Shown here: piece after piece, positions 26,548-34,996 of the stretch | Layout: every line of letters begins with the position of its first letter | Position numbering within the stretch: position 1 is the stretch's first letter | DNA from: Mesorhizobium qingshengii | GTDB taxonomy: Bacteria > Pseudomonadota > Alphaproteobacteria > Rhizobiales > Rhizobiaceae | DNA length: 64,000 nt | NCBI RefSeq assembly: GCF_900103325.1 | Contig: NZ_FMXM01000004.1 | Coordinates: 400,682-464,681 of the forward strand | Reading direction: 5' to 3' | The notes under the pieces: generated by a model | Told to the model about the DNA's origin: nothing | The model's input: the letters and a program-made list of their open reading frames with translations, nothing else | Databases searched by the model: none | Program-made: the position numbers and the translations under genes

Positions 26548-27453
26548 TTGCCAATCAGCCTGCGCCAGATCCGCTATTTCGTCTCGACCGCAGAGCAGGG
26601 CCAGATTTCGCAAGCGGCGGTCGACCTCGCCATTTCGCAGTCGGCGATCACCACGGCGATCAAGGAACTGGAGAGCGAGGTCGGCGCCGACCTGTTCGTC
26701 CGCTCTCCCCAGGGCATGGAACTGACCGCCGCCGGGCGCCAGTTCCTGTTCCACGCCTATGACATCCTCAACAAGGTCCAGGAAGCGACCAGCCTGAATG
26801 TGCCGGCGAACAACCTAGAGGGCAGCCTCACCGTCGCGGCGACCTATACGGTGATCGGCTACTTCCTGCCCAACCACCTGGAGAAGCTGAAGCGAAATTT
26901 CCCGAAGCTCGACATCCAGCTTTTCGAGCTCAACCGCGAGGCAATCGAGGAGGGTCTTCTGTCCAACCGGTATGACATCGCCGTGCTGCTCACCTCGAAC
27001 GTGCTCAATCCGGATCTGACGACCGAGACATTGATGGGTTCGCGGCGGCGGCTCTGGGTCGCTTCGAAGCATCATCTGCTGCAGCGGGAATCCGTCGGCC
27101 TGAAGGAAATCTCGCAAGAGCCCTACATCATGCTGACCGTCGACGAGGCGGCGCACACCTCACTGAAATACTGGAGCAAGACACCCTATCAGCCGTCGGT
27201 CACGCTGCGCACATCCTCCGTCGAGGCGGTGCGCTCGATGGTCGCCAACGGACAAGGGGTCGCAATTCTCTCGGACATGGTTTTGCGGCCATGGTCGCTG
27301 GAAGGCAAGCGCATCGAAACGCTGGTGCCCAGCGACCCGATCCCGGCGATGGATGTCGGCCTGGCCTGGCGCCGCAATGCCCAGTTCACCCCCGCCATGG
27401 AGGCGTTCCGGTCCTATTTCAGGCAGACGTTCTACATTCCGAACAGTCGTTAG
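26548..27453 (+). CDS. LysR-family transcriptional regulator
   Basis: 301 residues from a TTG at 26548, which gives the standard LysR start (ISLRQIRYFVSTAEQGQISQ) with GGAAAG upstream. An ATG at 26398 would add 50 residues that do not look like LysR sequence. The winged helix includes ISQSAITTAIKELESEVGAD; the ligand domain follows to the end. It is divergent from the pxpA-headed unit and probably controls it in response to a pathway intermediate. The start is the uncertain part. Confidence 0.85.
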   Translation: MPISLRQIRYFVSTAEQGQISQAAVDLAISQSAITTAIKELESEVGADLFVRSPQGMELTAAGRQFLFHAYDILNKVQEATSLNVPANNLEGSLTVAATYTVIGYFLPNHLEKLKRNFPKLDIQLFELNREAIEEGLLSNRYDIAVLLTSNVLNPDLTTETLMGSRRRLWVASKHHLLQRESVGLKEISQEPYIMLTVDEAAHTSLKYWSKTPYQPSVTLRTSSVEAVRSMVANGQGVAILSDMVLRPWSLEGKRIETLVPSDPIPAMDVGLAWRRNAQFTPAMEAFRSYFRQTFYIPNSR

Positions 27454-27617
27454 CGCTCGCAGACGGACACAGATTTAAACGCCCTGGCCCTCCGCGAGGC
27501 TGAACGGGATTTGCTTCGGAAGCAACGACGTCTCCGATCATCCAACCCGTCAGGAAAGAGCGCAAGACGGCGGAAGGTGTCCGAGGCGAATACGGCGACG
27601 GAAATGTCGCCCCCTCC

Positions 27618-28496
27618 TTACCCGGCAAATCTGGGCTCGGCTATCCCGGTCACGCCGAGACCGGTGATGGCGAACAGGCTGCCGCGCAAGACACCGTCGC
27701 CGGGAAATCGCGGCAGCGGCGGCTTGGCCATCGAGGTCACATACAGGGTGTCGAGCTTCGGCCCGCCGAACATGACGCTGGTGATCTTCTTCACCGGCAT
27801 GTCGATGACGCGGTCGATGCTGCCGTCCGGCGCATAGCGCACCAGCCGACCGTCATAGACCAGAGCATTCCACAGATAGGCTTCGGCATCGACAGTCGAG
27901 CCGTCGGCCGCACCGCCGCGGCTGGTGTCGACCCGGGTGAAGGTGCGGCGGTTGGTGGCCGCGCCGGTGGCGATGTCGTAGTCGTAGGCCCAGATCTCGC
28001 CGGTCCAGGTGTCGGCGAAATAGAAAGTGCGGTCGTCGGGGCTCCAGCACGGCCCGTTGGAGCAGATGATGCCGGAATCGATCCTGGTGACGGAGAAGTC
28101 CGGATCGAGCCTGTAGAGACCGCCGGACGGCCCCTCCTCCATCGTGTCCATCGAACCGGCGAAGAAGCGGCCGCGCCGGTCGACCTTGCCGTCGTTGAGA
28201 CGGTTCATTGGCCGGTCCGGCTCGGGATCGTGGATCAGCGTCACATCGCCGGTGGCGAAATCGAGCAGATGGAAGCCGCGCTGCAGCGACACCACCGCGC
28301 CGCTGCCATCCTTCCGCAGCGCCATCGAGCCTATCTTCATCGGTACGTCCCAGCAGCGGATCTCACGCCCGTCGGCGGTCGCCCGGAACACCCGCCCGTC
28401 GAAACTGTCGATCCAGTAGAGTCGCTCCTGCTCGACATCCCACAGCGGTCCTTCGCCCAGTGTGGTCTTCACGTCCACCACGACTTCGATCTTCAT
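27618..28496 (-). CDS. SMP-30/gluconolactonase family protein
   Basis: 292-residue six-bladed beta-propeller, the fold of sugar-lactone hydrolases. Metal-site segments are LGEGPLWDVEQERLYWIDS near the N terminus, NDGKVDRRGRFFAGSMD in the middle and CSNGPCWSPDDRTFYFADT. The family hydrolyses aldonolactones to aldonates with a divalent metal. It is the last gene of the minus-strand run from 36124 and would act on the lactone made by a sugar dehydrogenase such as the SDR at 30461. Confidence 0.88.
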   Translation of the reverse strand: MKIEVVVDVKTTLGEGPLWDVEQERLYWIDSFDGRVFRATADGREIRCWDVPMKIGSMALRKDGSGAVVSLQRGFHLLDFATGDVTLIHDPEPDRPMNRLNDGKVDRRGRFFAGSMDTMEEGPSGGLYRLDPDFSVTRIDSGIICSNGPCWSPDDRTFYFADTWTGEIWAYDYDIATGAATNRRTFTRVDTSRGGAADGSTVDAEAYLWNALVYDGRLVRYAPDGSIDRVIDMPVKKITSVMFGGPKLDTLYVTSMAKPPLPRFPGDGVLRGSLFAITGLGVTGIAEPRFAG

Positions 28497-28542
28497 ACCG
28501 TCCTCCTCTGTTTGATGCCGCGCGGCGATTGGCCAGGCCGCG

Positions 28543-29505
28543 TCAGAAAGCGACCTTGTCGCCGCCTTTCAATGACAGGATCTCGCGCGCCTCGTCGGGC
28601 GTCGCCACCTCCATGCCAAGCCCCTCGATGATCTTGCGCGCGAGCAACACCTGTTCGGCATTCGACTTCGCCAGTCTGCCCTTGCCCGCCCAAAGGCTGT
28701 CCTCCAGCCCGACGCGGATGTTGCCGCCAAGCGCCGCCGATTGCGCGGCGATGCGCAGCTGGCTGGCGCCGGCGCCCAGCACCGACCAGCGGAACTGGTC
28801 ACCGAACAACCGGTCGGCGGTGCGCTTCATATGGGCGACGTCTTCGGGATGGGTGCCGATGCCGCCGAGCAGTCCGAACACCGACTGCACGAAGAAAGGC
28901 GGCTTCACCAGCCCGCGATCGGCGAAGTGGGAAAGGTTGTAGAGATGGGCGATGTCGTAGCACTCGAACTCGAAGCGCGTGCCGTTGTCGTAGCAGGTGG
29001 CCAGAATGTACTCGATGTCCTTGAACGAATTGCGGAAGACCAGGTCGCGCGTCGCTTCCAGATGCGGCTTTTCCCAGTCGAACTTGAAGGTCTCGTATTT
29101 GTCGGCGAGGTGATAGAGCCCGAAATTGATCGAGCCCATGTTGAGCGAGGCAACTTCCGGTTTGAACTGGGCGGCAGGGCGCACGCGCTCCTCGACCTTC
29201 ATGTAGGGGCTGCCGCCAGTGGTGATGTTGATGGCGGCATTGGTGCCCTGCTTGACGCGCGGCAGGAAGCGGGCAAAGGCCTCCGGCGTCTGGTCGGGCT
29301 TGCCGGTTTCCGGGTCGCGGGCATGCAGATGCAGGATCGCGGCCCCAGCCTCCGCCGCTGCGATCGCTTCGGAGGCGATCTGGTCCGGCGTGATCGGCAG
29401 ATAGGGCGACATGGTCGGCGTATGGATCGCCCCCGTCACCGCGCAGGTGATGATGACCTTGCCCTTGGTCTGCGCGGCACCCGGCTTGCGGCTCGTTTGC
29501 GTCAT
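28543..29505 (-). CDS. Beta-keto acid cleavage enzyme (BKACE, DUF849)
   Basis: 320-residue zinc TIM barrel. The family start IITCAVTGAIHTPTMSPYLP, the metal-binding HLHARDPETGKP, and the C-terminal GGNIRVGLEDSLW are all present. BKACE enzymes cleave a beta-keto acid with acetyl-CoA, giving acetoacetate and a new CoA ester; 3-keto-5-aminohexanoate, dehydrocarnitine and 2-deoxy-3-ketoribonate are known substrates. Its start overlaps the stop of the hydroxyacid dehydrogenase gene, the enzyme that would make its keto acid. Confidence 0.9.
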   Translation of the reverse strand: MTQTSRKPGAAQTKGKVIITCAVTGAIHTPTMSPYLPITPDQIASEAIAAAEAGAAILHLHARDPETGKPDQTPEAFARFLPRVKQGTNAAINITTGGSPYMKVEERVRPAAQFKPEVASLNMGSINFGLYHLADKYETFKFDWEKPHLEATRDLVFRNSFKDIEYILATCYDNGTRFEFECYDIAHLYNLSHFADRGLVKPPFFVQSVFGLLGGIGTHPEDVAHMKRTADRLFGDQFRWSVLGAGASQLRIAAQSAALGGNIRVGLEDSLWAGKGRLAKSNAEQVLLARKIIEGLGMEVATPDEAREILSLKGGDKVAF

Positions 29506-30449
29506 TCTCCGAACTCCTGATCCGATTTTCTTTTGTGCGCCGCCAGCGCCATAAGCCGGCGATCACGCCACACCTGCCGTGCGCCGAGACCGTCGCGCGG
29601 CAGGCGCTTGCGACGGTCGGCCTCGACGGTCGCCATGACCTCGCCGGCCCAGTCGACGCGACGAAGCATCTGCGGGAAGATGTTCGAATAGATCGACTGA
29701 TAGCGCTCGACATAGTCGCGCACGCCGCCAGGCGCATTGAGGTCGATGGTCTCGAACGGCCCCATGAACGACCAGCGCAGCGCCAGCCCGTCGCGGATGC
29801 CGATATCGACATCCTCGACGCTGGCGTAGCCGTCGGCGACGAGCCGAAAAGCCTCCTCCAGCAATGCACCTTGCAGGCGGTTCATGATGAAGCCGTCGAG
29901 CTCGCGCTTCATCACCAGCGGGGCGTGGCCGGCATCGACGAGGAAGGCGCGGGTCCTTTCGACCGTCTCGGCGGACGTCCACGGCGCCGGCACGACTTCG
30001 GCCGCCGGAATGAGATAGGGCGGATTGATCGGATGCACGACCAGGCAGCGGTGCCGCCCCCGCAGATGATCGGTGAACTTCGACGGCAACAGCGCCGAGG
30101 TGGAACTGGCGATGACCGTTTGCGGGCCGGCAAGGGTGTCGATCAGGGAGAACACCTCCCGCTTGACCTCGAGGTTTTCGGGCGTGTTCTCCTGGACATG
30201 GACTGCATCGGCCACCGCTTCCGCCAGTTCGGCGACAATGGCGATGCGGCCGAGCACGGTGTCGACGGATTGACCGCGCAGCAGGTCGTTCGAGGCAAGG
30301 TCGCCGAGCACGCCGGCAATGTAGTCACGGGCACCGCCTGTCGCGGCCGGCGACTGGTCCCACATCCGCACATCATGGCCGGCGCGGGCGAAGCTGATCG
30401 CCCAGGCCCGCCCGATGAACCCGCTTCCGACAATCGCGACATTGGCCAT
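29502..30449 (-). CDS. 3-hydroxyacid dehydrogenase, lambda-crystallin/L-gulonate dehydrogenase type
   Basis: 315 residues. The N-terminal NAD-binding motif is VAIVGSGFIGRAWAISFARA. The middle has VQENTPENLEVKREVFSLID and VHPINPPYLIP, which carries the catalytic histidine. LDGFIMNRLQGALLEEAF begins the dimerisation domain. This is the subgroup of L-gulonate 3-dehydrogenase and carnitine dehydrogenase that oxidises free 3-hydroxy acids and not CoA esters. Coupled with the BKACE gene by a four-base overlap, it would supply the 3-keto acid. Confidence 0.86.
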   Translation of the reverse strand: MANVAIVGSGFIGRAWAISFARAGHDVRMWDQSPAATGGARDYIAGVLGDLASNDLLRGQSVDTVLGRIAIVAELAEAVADAVHVQENTPENLEVKREVFSLIDTLAGPQTVIASSTSALLPSKFTDHLRGRHRCLVVHPINPPYLIPAAEVVPAPWTSAETVERTRAFLVDAGHAPLVMKRELDGFIMNRLQGALLEEAFRLVADGYASVEDVDIGIRDGLALRWSFMGPFETIDLNAPGGVRDYVERYQSIYSNIFPQMLRRVDWAGEVMATVEADRRKRLPRDGLGARQVWRDRRLMALAAHKRKSDQEFGE

Positions 30450-30460
30450 GGATCGGTTCC

Positions 30461-31267
30461 TCAGAGTGTTTCGACATTGCCGTCGACGCCGAGCGACTGG
30501 CCGGAAATGTTGATCCCCGCATCGGACAGCAGGAAGGCGACCATCGAAGCCACATCATAGGGGCTGGTCATGCGGCGCAGCGAGATGTTCTGCAGATAGC
30601 GCCCGGTCATCTCCTCGTGGCTGATGCCAATCTGCTTGGCGCGCGCCGAGATGACGCCCTCGATACGTGGTCCCTCGATGATGCCGGGCAGGATGGCATT
30701 GACCCTTATGCCGTGCGGCCCAAGCTCCTTGGCGAGGCTCTGCGTGAAACCGATGACACCGAACTTGGCCGCCGAATAGGGCGTGCGGAACGCATAGCCG
30801 TGGCGGCCGGCCGCCGACGACATCGACACGATCGAGCCCCCGCCCGCCGCCTTGATCAGCGGCACGGCGCGCCGTGCGCACAGGAACTGGCCGGTCAGGC
30901 AGATGTCGATGCAGCGCCGCCAGTCGGCCGGATCGATCTCGTCGACACCGCCTGTCGGGCCGGCAATGCCGGCATTGTTGATCAGCGCGTCGAGCCCGCC
31001 GAGCTTTTCCTTCACGGCCTCGAACAGCCGGTCGACGTCCGCGTCACGCGAGACATCCGCCTTGATTGCCGCGACCAGATCGATCTTGTCCGGAGCGGCG
31101 GCCAGCGCCTCGTCGGAAACGTCGCAGACGACGATGCGCGCCCCGAGCCGCGACAGCGTGTCGGCTATGGCAAAACCGATGCCGCCGGCGCCCGCCGTCA
31201 CCAGCACGCGCTGGCCTTTCAGCCCGCTCAGAAATTCGTCCGCCGATGCCGGTGCGCTCGCGCTCAT
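30461..31267 (-). CDS. SDR-family NAD(P)-dependent oxidoreductase
   Basis: 268-residue classical short-chain dehydrogenase. Cofactor motif TAGAGGIGF near residue 22, NNAGIAG near residue 90, catalytic Ser in SMSSAAG and the YSAAK pair near residue 160. The ATG at 31267 lies 13 bases after the permease stop. In this operon it probably oxidises the imported sugar or sugar acid; which step it does cannot be decided from sequence. Confidence 0.9.
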   Translation of the reverse strand: MSASAPASADEFLSGLKGQRVLVTAGAGGIGFAIADTLSRLGARIVVCDVSDEALAAAPDKIDLVAAIKADVSRDADVDRLFEAVKEKLGGLDALINNAGIAGPTGGVDEIDPADWRRCIDICLTGQFLCARRAVPLIKAAGGGSIVSMSSAAGRHGYAFRTPYSAAKFGVIGFTQSLAKELGPHGIRVNAILPGIIEGPRIEGVISARAKQIGISHEEMTGRYLQNISLRRMTSPYDVASMVAFLLSDAGINISGQSLGVDGNVETL

Positions 31268-31280
31268 GGTCCTGTCCTTC

Positions 31281-33362
31281 TCATTGCAACCGCCGTTCGC
31301 GCAGCGCCATGACGGCACCCAGAACGACCAGCCCGTAAAGAATTGCCCTTGTGGCGTAGGGAAGCGTGGTGCCGGCCAGCAGCATCTGCAGCGCCGTCAG
31401 CAACAATACCCCGCCGAGCATGCCGAGATAGTGGCCGCGCCCGCCGGTGATCAGCGCACCGCCAACCACCACCACGGCGATCGACGGCAAGAGATAGTCG
31501 TCGCCCATGCCGAGGCTTGCCTGGCCCGAAAAGCCGGTCAGCATGATGCCGACGATCGCCGCGCAGACGGCCGACAGCATGTAGACCAGGATCAGCGTGC
31601 GCTCGACGCCGATGCCTGACAATCGCGCCGCGCGCAGCCCGTTGCCGATGCCGTAGACCCGGCGTCCGAACGGCGTGCGTCCAAGCAGCAGCACTGCCAC
31701 GACCACGAAGACGACCATCAGCAGAACGACCGGCGTCACGAGGCCGAGCTTGGCCGTCATGAACCAGCGCAGCAGCGGCGAGGAAAAACCGGCCGGTGTT
31801 CCCTGCGAATAGAGCAGCGCACAGCCCTGCAGAATGCCGTTGGTGGCGAGCGTCATGACGATCGGCGAGATGCCGAGATAGACGATGCCGAAGCCATTGG
31901 CGAAGCCGATGGCGCAGGCCATCAGCAATACGACCGGCAAGGCGTAGACGAGGGCAGCATCGGAGCCGTTGACCATGCCGGCCAGGATGATGCCGGAAAT
32001 GCCGATCGTCCACGGCACGGAGAGATCAAGGCCGCCGGTCAGGATGACCGTTCCCTGCCCGAGCGCCAGGACGGCCAGGAAGGACGACAGCACGAGCAGC
32101 GAATTCCAGTAACCCGGATTGAGGATGGCGCGACCGAGCCAGATCTGCGTGACGATGACGATGATGAGCAGACAGACATAGGCGGGCAGTGCGTAGCGCA
32201 GCGTCTCCGCGTTGCGCAGATGGAAGGCAGGGCGCGGCGATGCCGGGCTGCCCTGGTGATGCGATGGCCCGGCGATCCTGAGGCGCCGGTCCACGCGCTC
32301 GAGTTGCGAGGGCAATATGCCGGCGCGCCAGGCGGCAAGCCGGGCACGCGCGGCGCGCAATTGCACGGCAAGCACCGATGCGTGCGAGATCGAGCCAGCG
32401 AGAGCCGCCAGCACGAGAATGGTGCCTTCGGCTATGGTCGAGTAGTAGGCCGACACATTGAGCACCAGCAGGATGTTCACCACCATCATCAGGATATAGG
32501 CGCCGAAGACCGTGCCGACCGGACCGCCCTGCCCGCCACCGAGACGCGTGCCGCCGACGACGACCGCCGCGAACATCGACAACAGCAGCGGATTGCCGAC
32601 CAGCGGATCGCCGCTGCCGGTCTGGGCGCTGATGAACACGCCGGCAAGGCCGTAGCAGCCGCCGGCGATGACATAGACCGCAAAGCGCACCAGCACGACA
32701 TTGATGCCGACGGAAGCGGCCGAATCCGCGTCGCTGCCAACCGCGTAGAGCGCCGTGCCGAAGCGGGTTCCCTTCAGCCAGAACCAGGCGAGCAGGACGA
32801 CGCCCAGCACCACCAGCGGCATCGGCAGCCAGTTGGTGATCGCGTCGCCAAGGTAGAACGTGCCGAGATCGGGCGACACGAAGCCGCCGGGCTTGTCCAT
32901 CACCAGCAGCGTCACACCTTGCAGGATGAACATGGTGGACAGCGTCACCACTATGGGCTGCATGCGCAGCACGGCGATGAAGAAGCCGTTGAAGGCCCCG
33001 ACTGCCATGCCGACGCCGATGCCGACTGCCGTCCACAGCAGGATGCTGGCGCCTGGTGCCATCGGGTCCATGCTCGACGCCAGCACGACATTGACCAGCG
33101 ATATCACCGCGCCGGCGGACAGATCGAAGCCACCCGAGAGGATCACGATCGTCTGGCCGATCGCCGCGAGCGCCGAGGTCGCGCCGCCGCTCGACAGGAA
33201 CGACACATCGAAATAGGTCAGCGGCCCGGCACTGATCCAGTCGACAATGAAGAGCAGGATCGCAAGGACGGCGGCGGCGATCAGCGCGCCGCGATTGCGC
33301 ATCAGCGCGCGGCGCAGCCCGAAGCCACTGGAAGCAGGAGATGGAAGTGTCGTGCTGCTCAT
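31281..33362 (-). CDS. Fused double permease of a sugar ABC transporter
   Basis: 693 residues, twice the usual length. Two complete RbsC-type domains stand in tandem. The first has GGFDLSAGAVISLVNVV near residue 76 and the second GGLDLSVPWTIGISG near residue 437, joined by a hydrophilic linker of about 60 residues (around 330-390) rich in Arg and His. Most importers, including the one at 11-1934, encode the two halves separately. One polypeptide would form the whole channel. Overlaps the ATPase gene by four bases. Confidence 0.9.
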   Translation of the reverse strand: MSSTTLPSPASSGFGLRRALMRNRGALIAAAVLAILLFIVDWISAGPLTYFDVSFLSSGGATSALAAIGQTIVILSGGFDLSAGAVISLVNVVLASSMDPMAPGASILLWTAVGIGVGMAVGAFNGFFIAVLRMQPIVVTLSTMFILQGVTLLVMDKPGGFVSPDLGTFYLGDAITNWLPMPLVVLGVVLLAWFWLKGTRFGTALYAVGSDADSAASVGINVVLVRFAVYVIAGGCYGLAGVFISAQTGSGDPLVGNPLLLSMFAAVVVGGTRLGGGQGGPVGTVFGAYILMMVVNILLVLNVSAYYSTIAEGTILVLAALAGSISHASVLAVQLRAARARLAAWRAGILPSQLERVDRRLRIAGPSHHQGSPASPRPAFHLRNAETLRYALPAYVCLLIIVIVTQIWLGRAILNPGYWNSLLVLSSFLAVLALGQGTVILTGGLDLSVPWTIGISGIILAGMVNGSDAALVYALPVVLLMACAIGFANGFGIVYLGISPIVMTLATNGILQGCALLYSQGTPAGFSSPLLRWFMTAKLGLVTPVVLLMVVFVVVAVLLLGRTPFGRRVYGIGNGLRAARLSGIGVERTLILVYMLSAVCAAIVGIMLTGFSGQASLGMGDDYLLPSIAVVVVGGALITGGRGHYLGMLGGVLLLTALQMLLAGTTLPYATRAILYGLVVLGAVMALRERRLQ

Positions 33363-34891
33363 GCGGCGGCTTCCCCGGCATGGCCGAGCGCCGGACGCAT
33401 GATGGCCGGTTCGGTGATGGCGTCACCTTCGAGCTCGGCCGCGATGCGCCCGTCGTAGAGAACCAGGACCCGGTCGCATTGGTGGACGAGTTCGGGAATC
33501 TCCGTCGAGTGCAGCAGGATCGAGCCGCCAGCGGCCACGTAGTTACGCATCATCACGTAGAGCTCGTGCTTGGTGCCGACATCGATGCCGCGGGTGGGAT
33601 CGAACAGAAGCAGGATGCGGCTCTGCGCCACCAGCCATTTGGCGATGGCGATCTTCTGCTGATTGCCGCCGGAAAACGCTCCGGCCCGAGTCCACAGCGC
33701 GCGGCGGTCGACCTCGACAGTGGCGAATGCCTCCTCGACGGAACGGGTCTCGGCTTCCATGTCGACAAGGCCGAAGCGTGTAAAACGCGACACCACGGGC
33801 AGTGTGGCGTTCTGGCTGCCCGACAGTTTCAGGAACAGGCCCTCGGATTTGCGGTCTTCCGGCACCAGGCCGATCGCCATGTTGGGCAGCAAGGCATCGG
33901 CGGGCGAGCCGAGCCAGACCTTGCGGCCGTCGACAAGGATGTCGCCATGGGTAATTTCAGCCATGCCGAAGCAGGCCAGGAACAGATCCTGCTGGCCCAT
34001 GCCCTGCAGTCCGGCAACGCCGAGGATCTCGCCCCGGCGCAGGTCGAAGCTGGCGCCGTCGAGCTTGCGCCCGACCTTGAGGTCGCGCACGCCCAGAACC
34101 GATGGACCGAATGCCTGGGCACTATCGGGCTTGGGCGGGAAGGTCTGCTCGATGCTGCGGCCGATGATCTTTTCGATCACGTCGGCGTCCGAGACGTCGG
34201 CAACGGGCGCGGTGACGATGTGGCGGCCGTTTCTCAGGATCGTCAACGTGTCGCAAAAGGCGCGCACCTCGCGCATGCGATGGGTGATGAAGACGATGGT
34301 CGTGCCCGCGGCCTTCAGCCTGGCGATGATGTCGCCCAGCCAGTCGACGTCGCGGCCGGCGAGCGTCGAGGTCGGTTCATCGAGCAGCAGGATGCGCGGC
34401 TTGCGGTAGACGGCACGCGCGATCTCGATCTTCTGGCGCACCGAAAGCTCGAGCTCGCTCACTTCGGCATCGAGATCGACGGAAAAGCCGAGATCGTCGA
34501 TGTGGCTGCGAACTGCCTTGCGGGCGGCAGTGCGCCGGATCAGGCCGGAGATGCCCACCGGGGCGTAGGGCAGCAGCATGTTGTCGAGAACGGAGAGATC
34601 GCGCACCAGGGTCATCTCCTGGAATGCCGTCTGCACGCCCAGCGCATGCGCGGCGCGCGGTGCGCCGTAGCCGATCTCCTTGCCGAAGACATGGACATGA
34701 CCCGCGCTCGGCCGGACCAGTCCGGACAGCAGTTTCACCAGGGTCGACTTGCCGGCTCCATTTTCACCAAGCAGCGCATGGACGCCGCCAGACGCGATCC
34801 GGAACGACACGCCGTCCAGCGCGACGGTCGGGCCGAACGCCTTGCTGATGCCGTCGATCTCGATGGCGGGAAGCTCGGAGTGGTCTGTCAT
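33359..34891 (-). CDS. ABC transporter ATP-binding protein, tandem-domain (RbsA/MglA family)
   Basis: 510 residues, two ATPase domains. Domain 1: Walker A GENGAGKST near residue 38, signature LSVRQKIEIARAVY, Walker B ILLLDEPTSTL. Domain 2: degenerate A site near GLQGMGQQDL, signature FSGGNQQKIAIAK and ILLLFDPTRGIDVG, where the usual DEPT is FDPT. The ATG at 34891 gives the normal N terminus; an in-frame ATG 42 bases upstream is less likely. Powers the fused permease. Confidence 0.92.
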   Translation of the reverse strand: MTDHSELPAIEIDGISKAFGPTVALDGVSFRIASGGVHALLGENGAGKSTLVKLLSGLVRPSAGHVHVFGKEIGYGAPRAAHALGVQTAFQEMTLVRDLSVLDNMLLPYAPVGISGLIRRTAARKAVRSHIDDLGFSVDLDAEVSELELSVRQKIEIARAVYRKPRILLLDEPTSTLAGRDVDWLGDIIARLKAAGTTIVFITHRMREVRAFCDTLTILRNGRHIVTAPVADVSDADVIEKIIGRSIEQTFPPKPDSAQAFGPSVLGVRDLKVGRKLDGASFDLRRGEILGVAGLQGMGQQDLFLACFGMAEITHGDILVDGRKVWLGSPADALLPNMAIGLVPEDRKSEGLFLKLSGSQNATLPVVSRFTRFGLVDMEAETRSVEEAFATVEVDRRALWTRAGAFSGGNQQKIAIAKWLVAQSRILLLFDPTRGIDVGTKHELYVMMRNYVAAGGSILLHSTEIPELVHQCDRVLVLYDGRIAAELEGDAITEPAIMRPALGHAGEAAA

Positions 34892-34943
34892 TGTCCTCGA
34901 TCGCCGGGCTGCGCACTTCTGGGCGACATGCATTAGCGCGGAT

Positions 34944-34978
34944 CGACGATGCGCGGACAGGAGGTCCGCGCATCGTCG
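34944..34978 (-). other. Strong intercistronic hairpin after binding-protein gene
   Basis: A perfect 15-bp stem, CGACGATGCGCGGAC at 34944-34958 with its complement at 34964-34978, closes a five-base loop. It lies 18 bp downstream of the binding-protein stop in transcription order. No T-run follows. Probably protects the binding-protein message or lowers read-through to the ATPase. Confidence 0.65.
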
Positions 34979-34996
34979 CGATTTGCCTTGGGAGGC

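Noticed and set aside
33341..34936. 531-codon plus-strand open frame
   Set aside because: Exact antisense of the RbsA-type ATPase; no recognisable motif, typical shadow composition.
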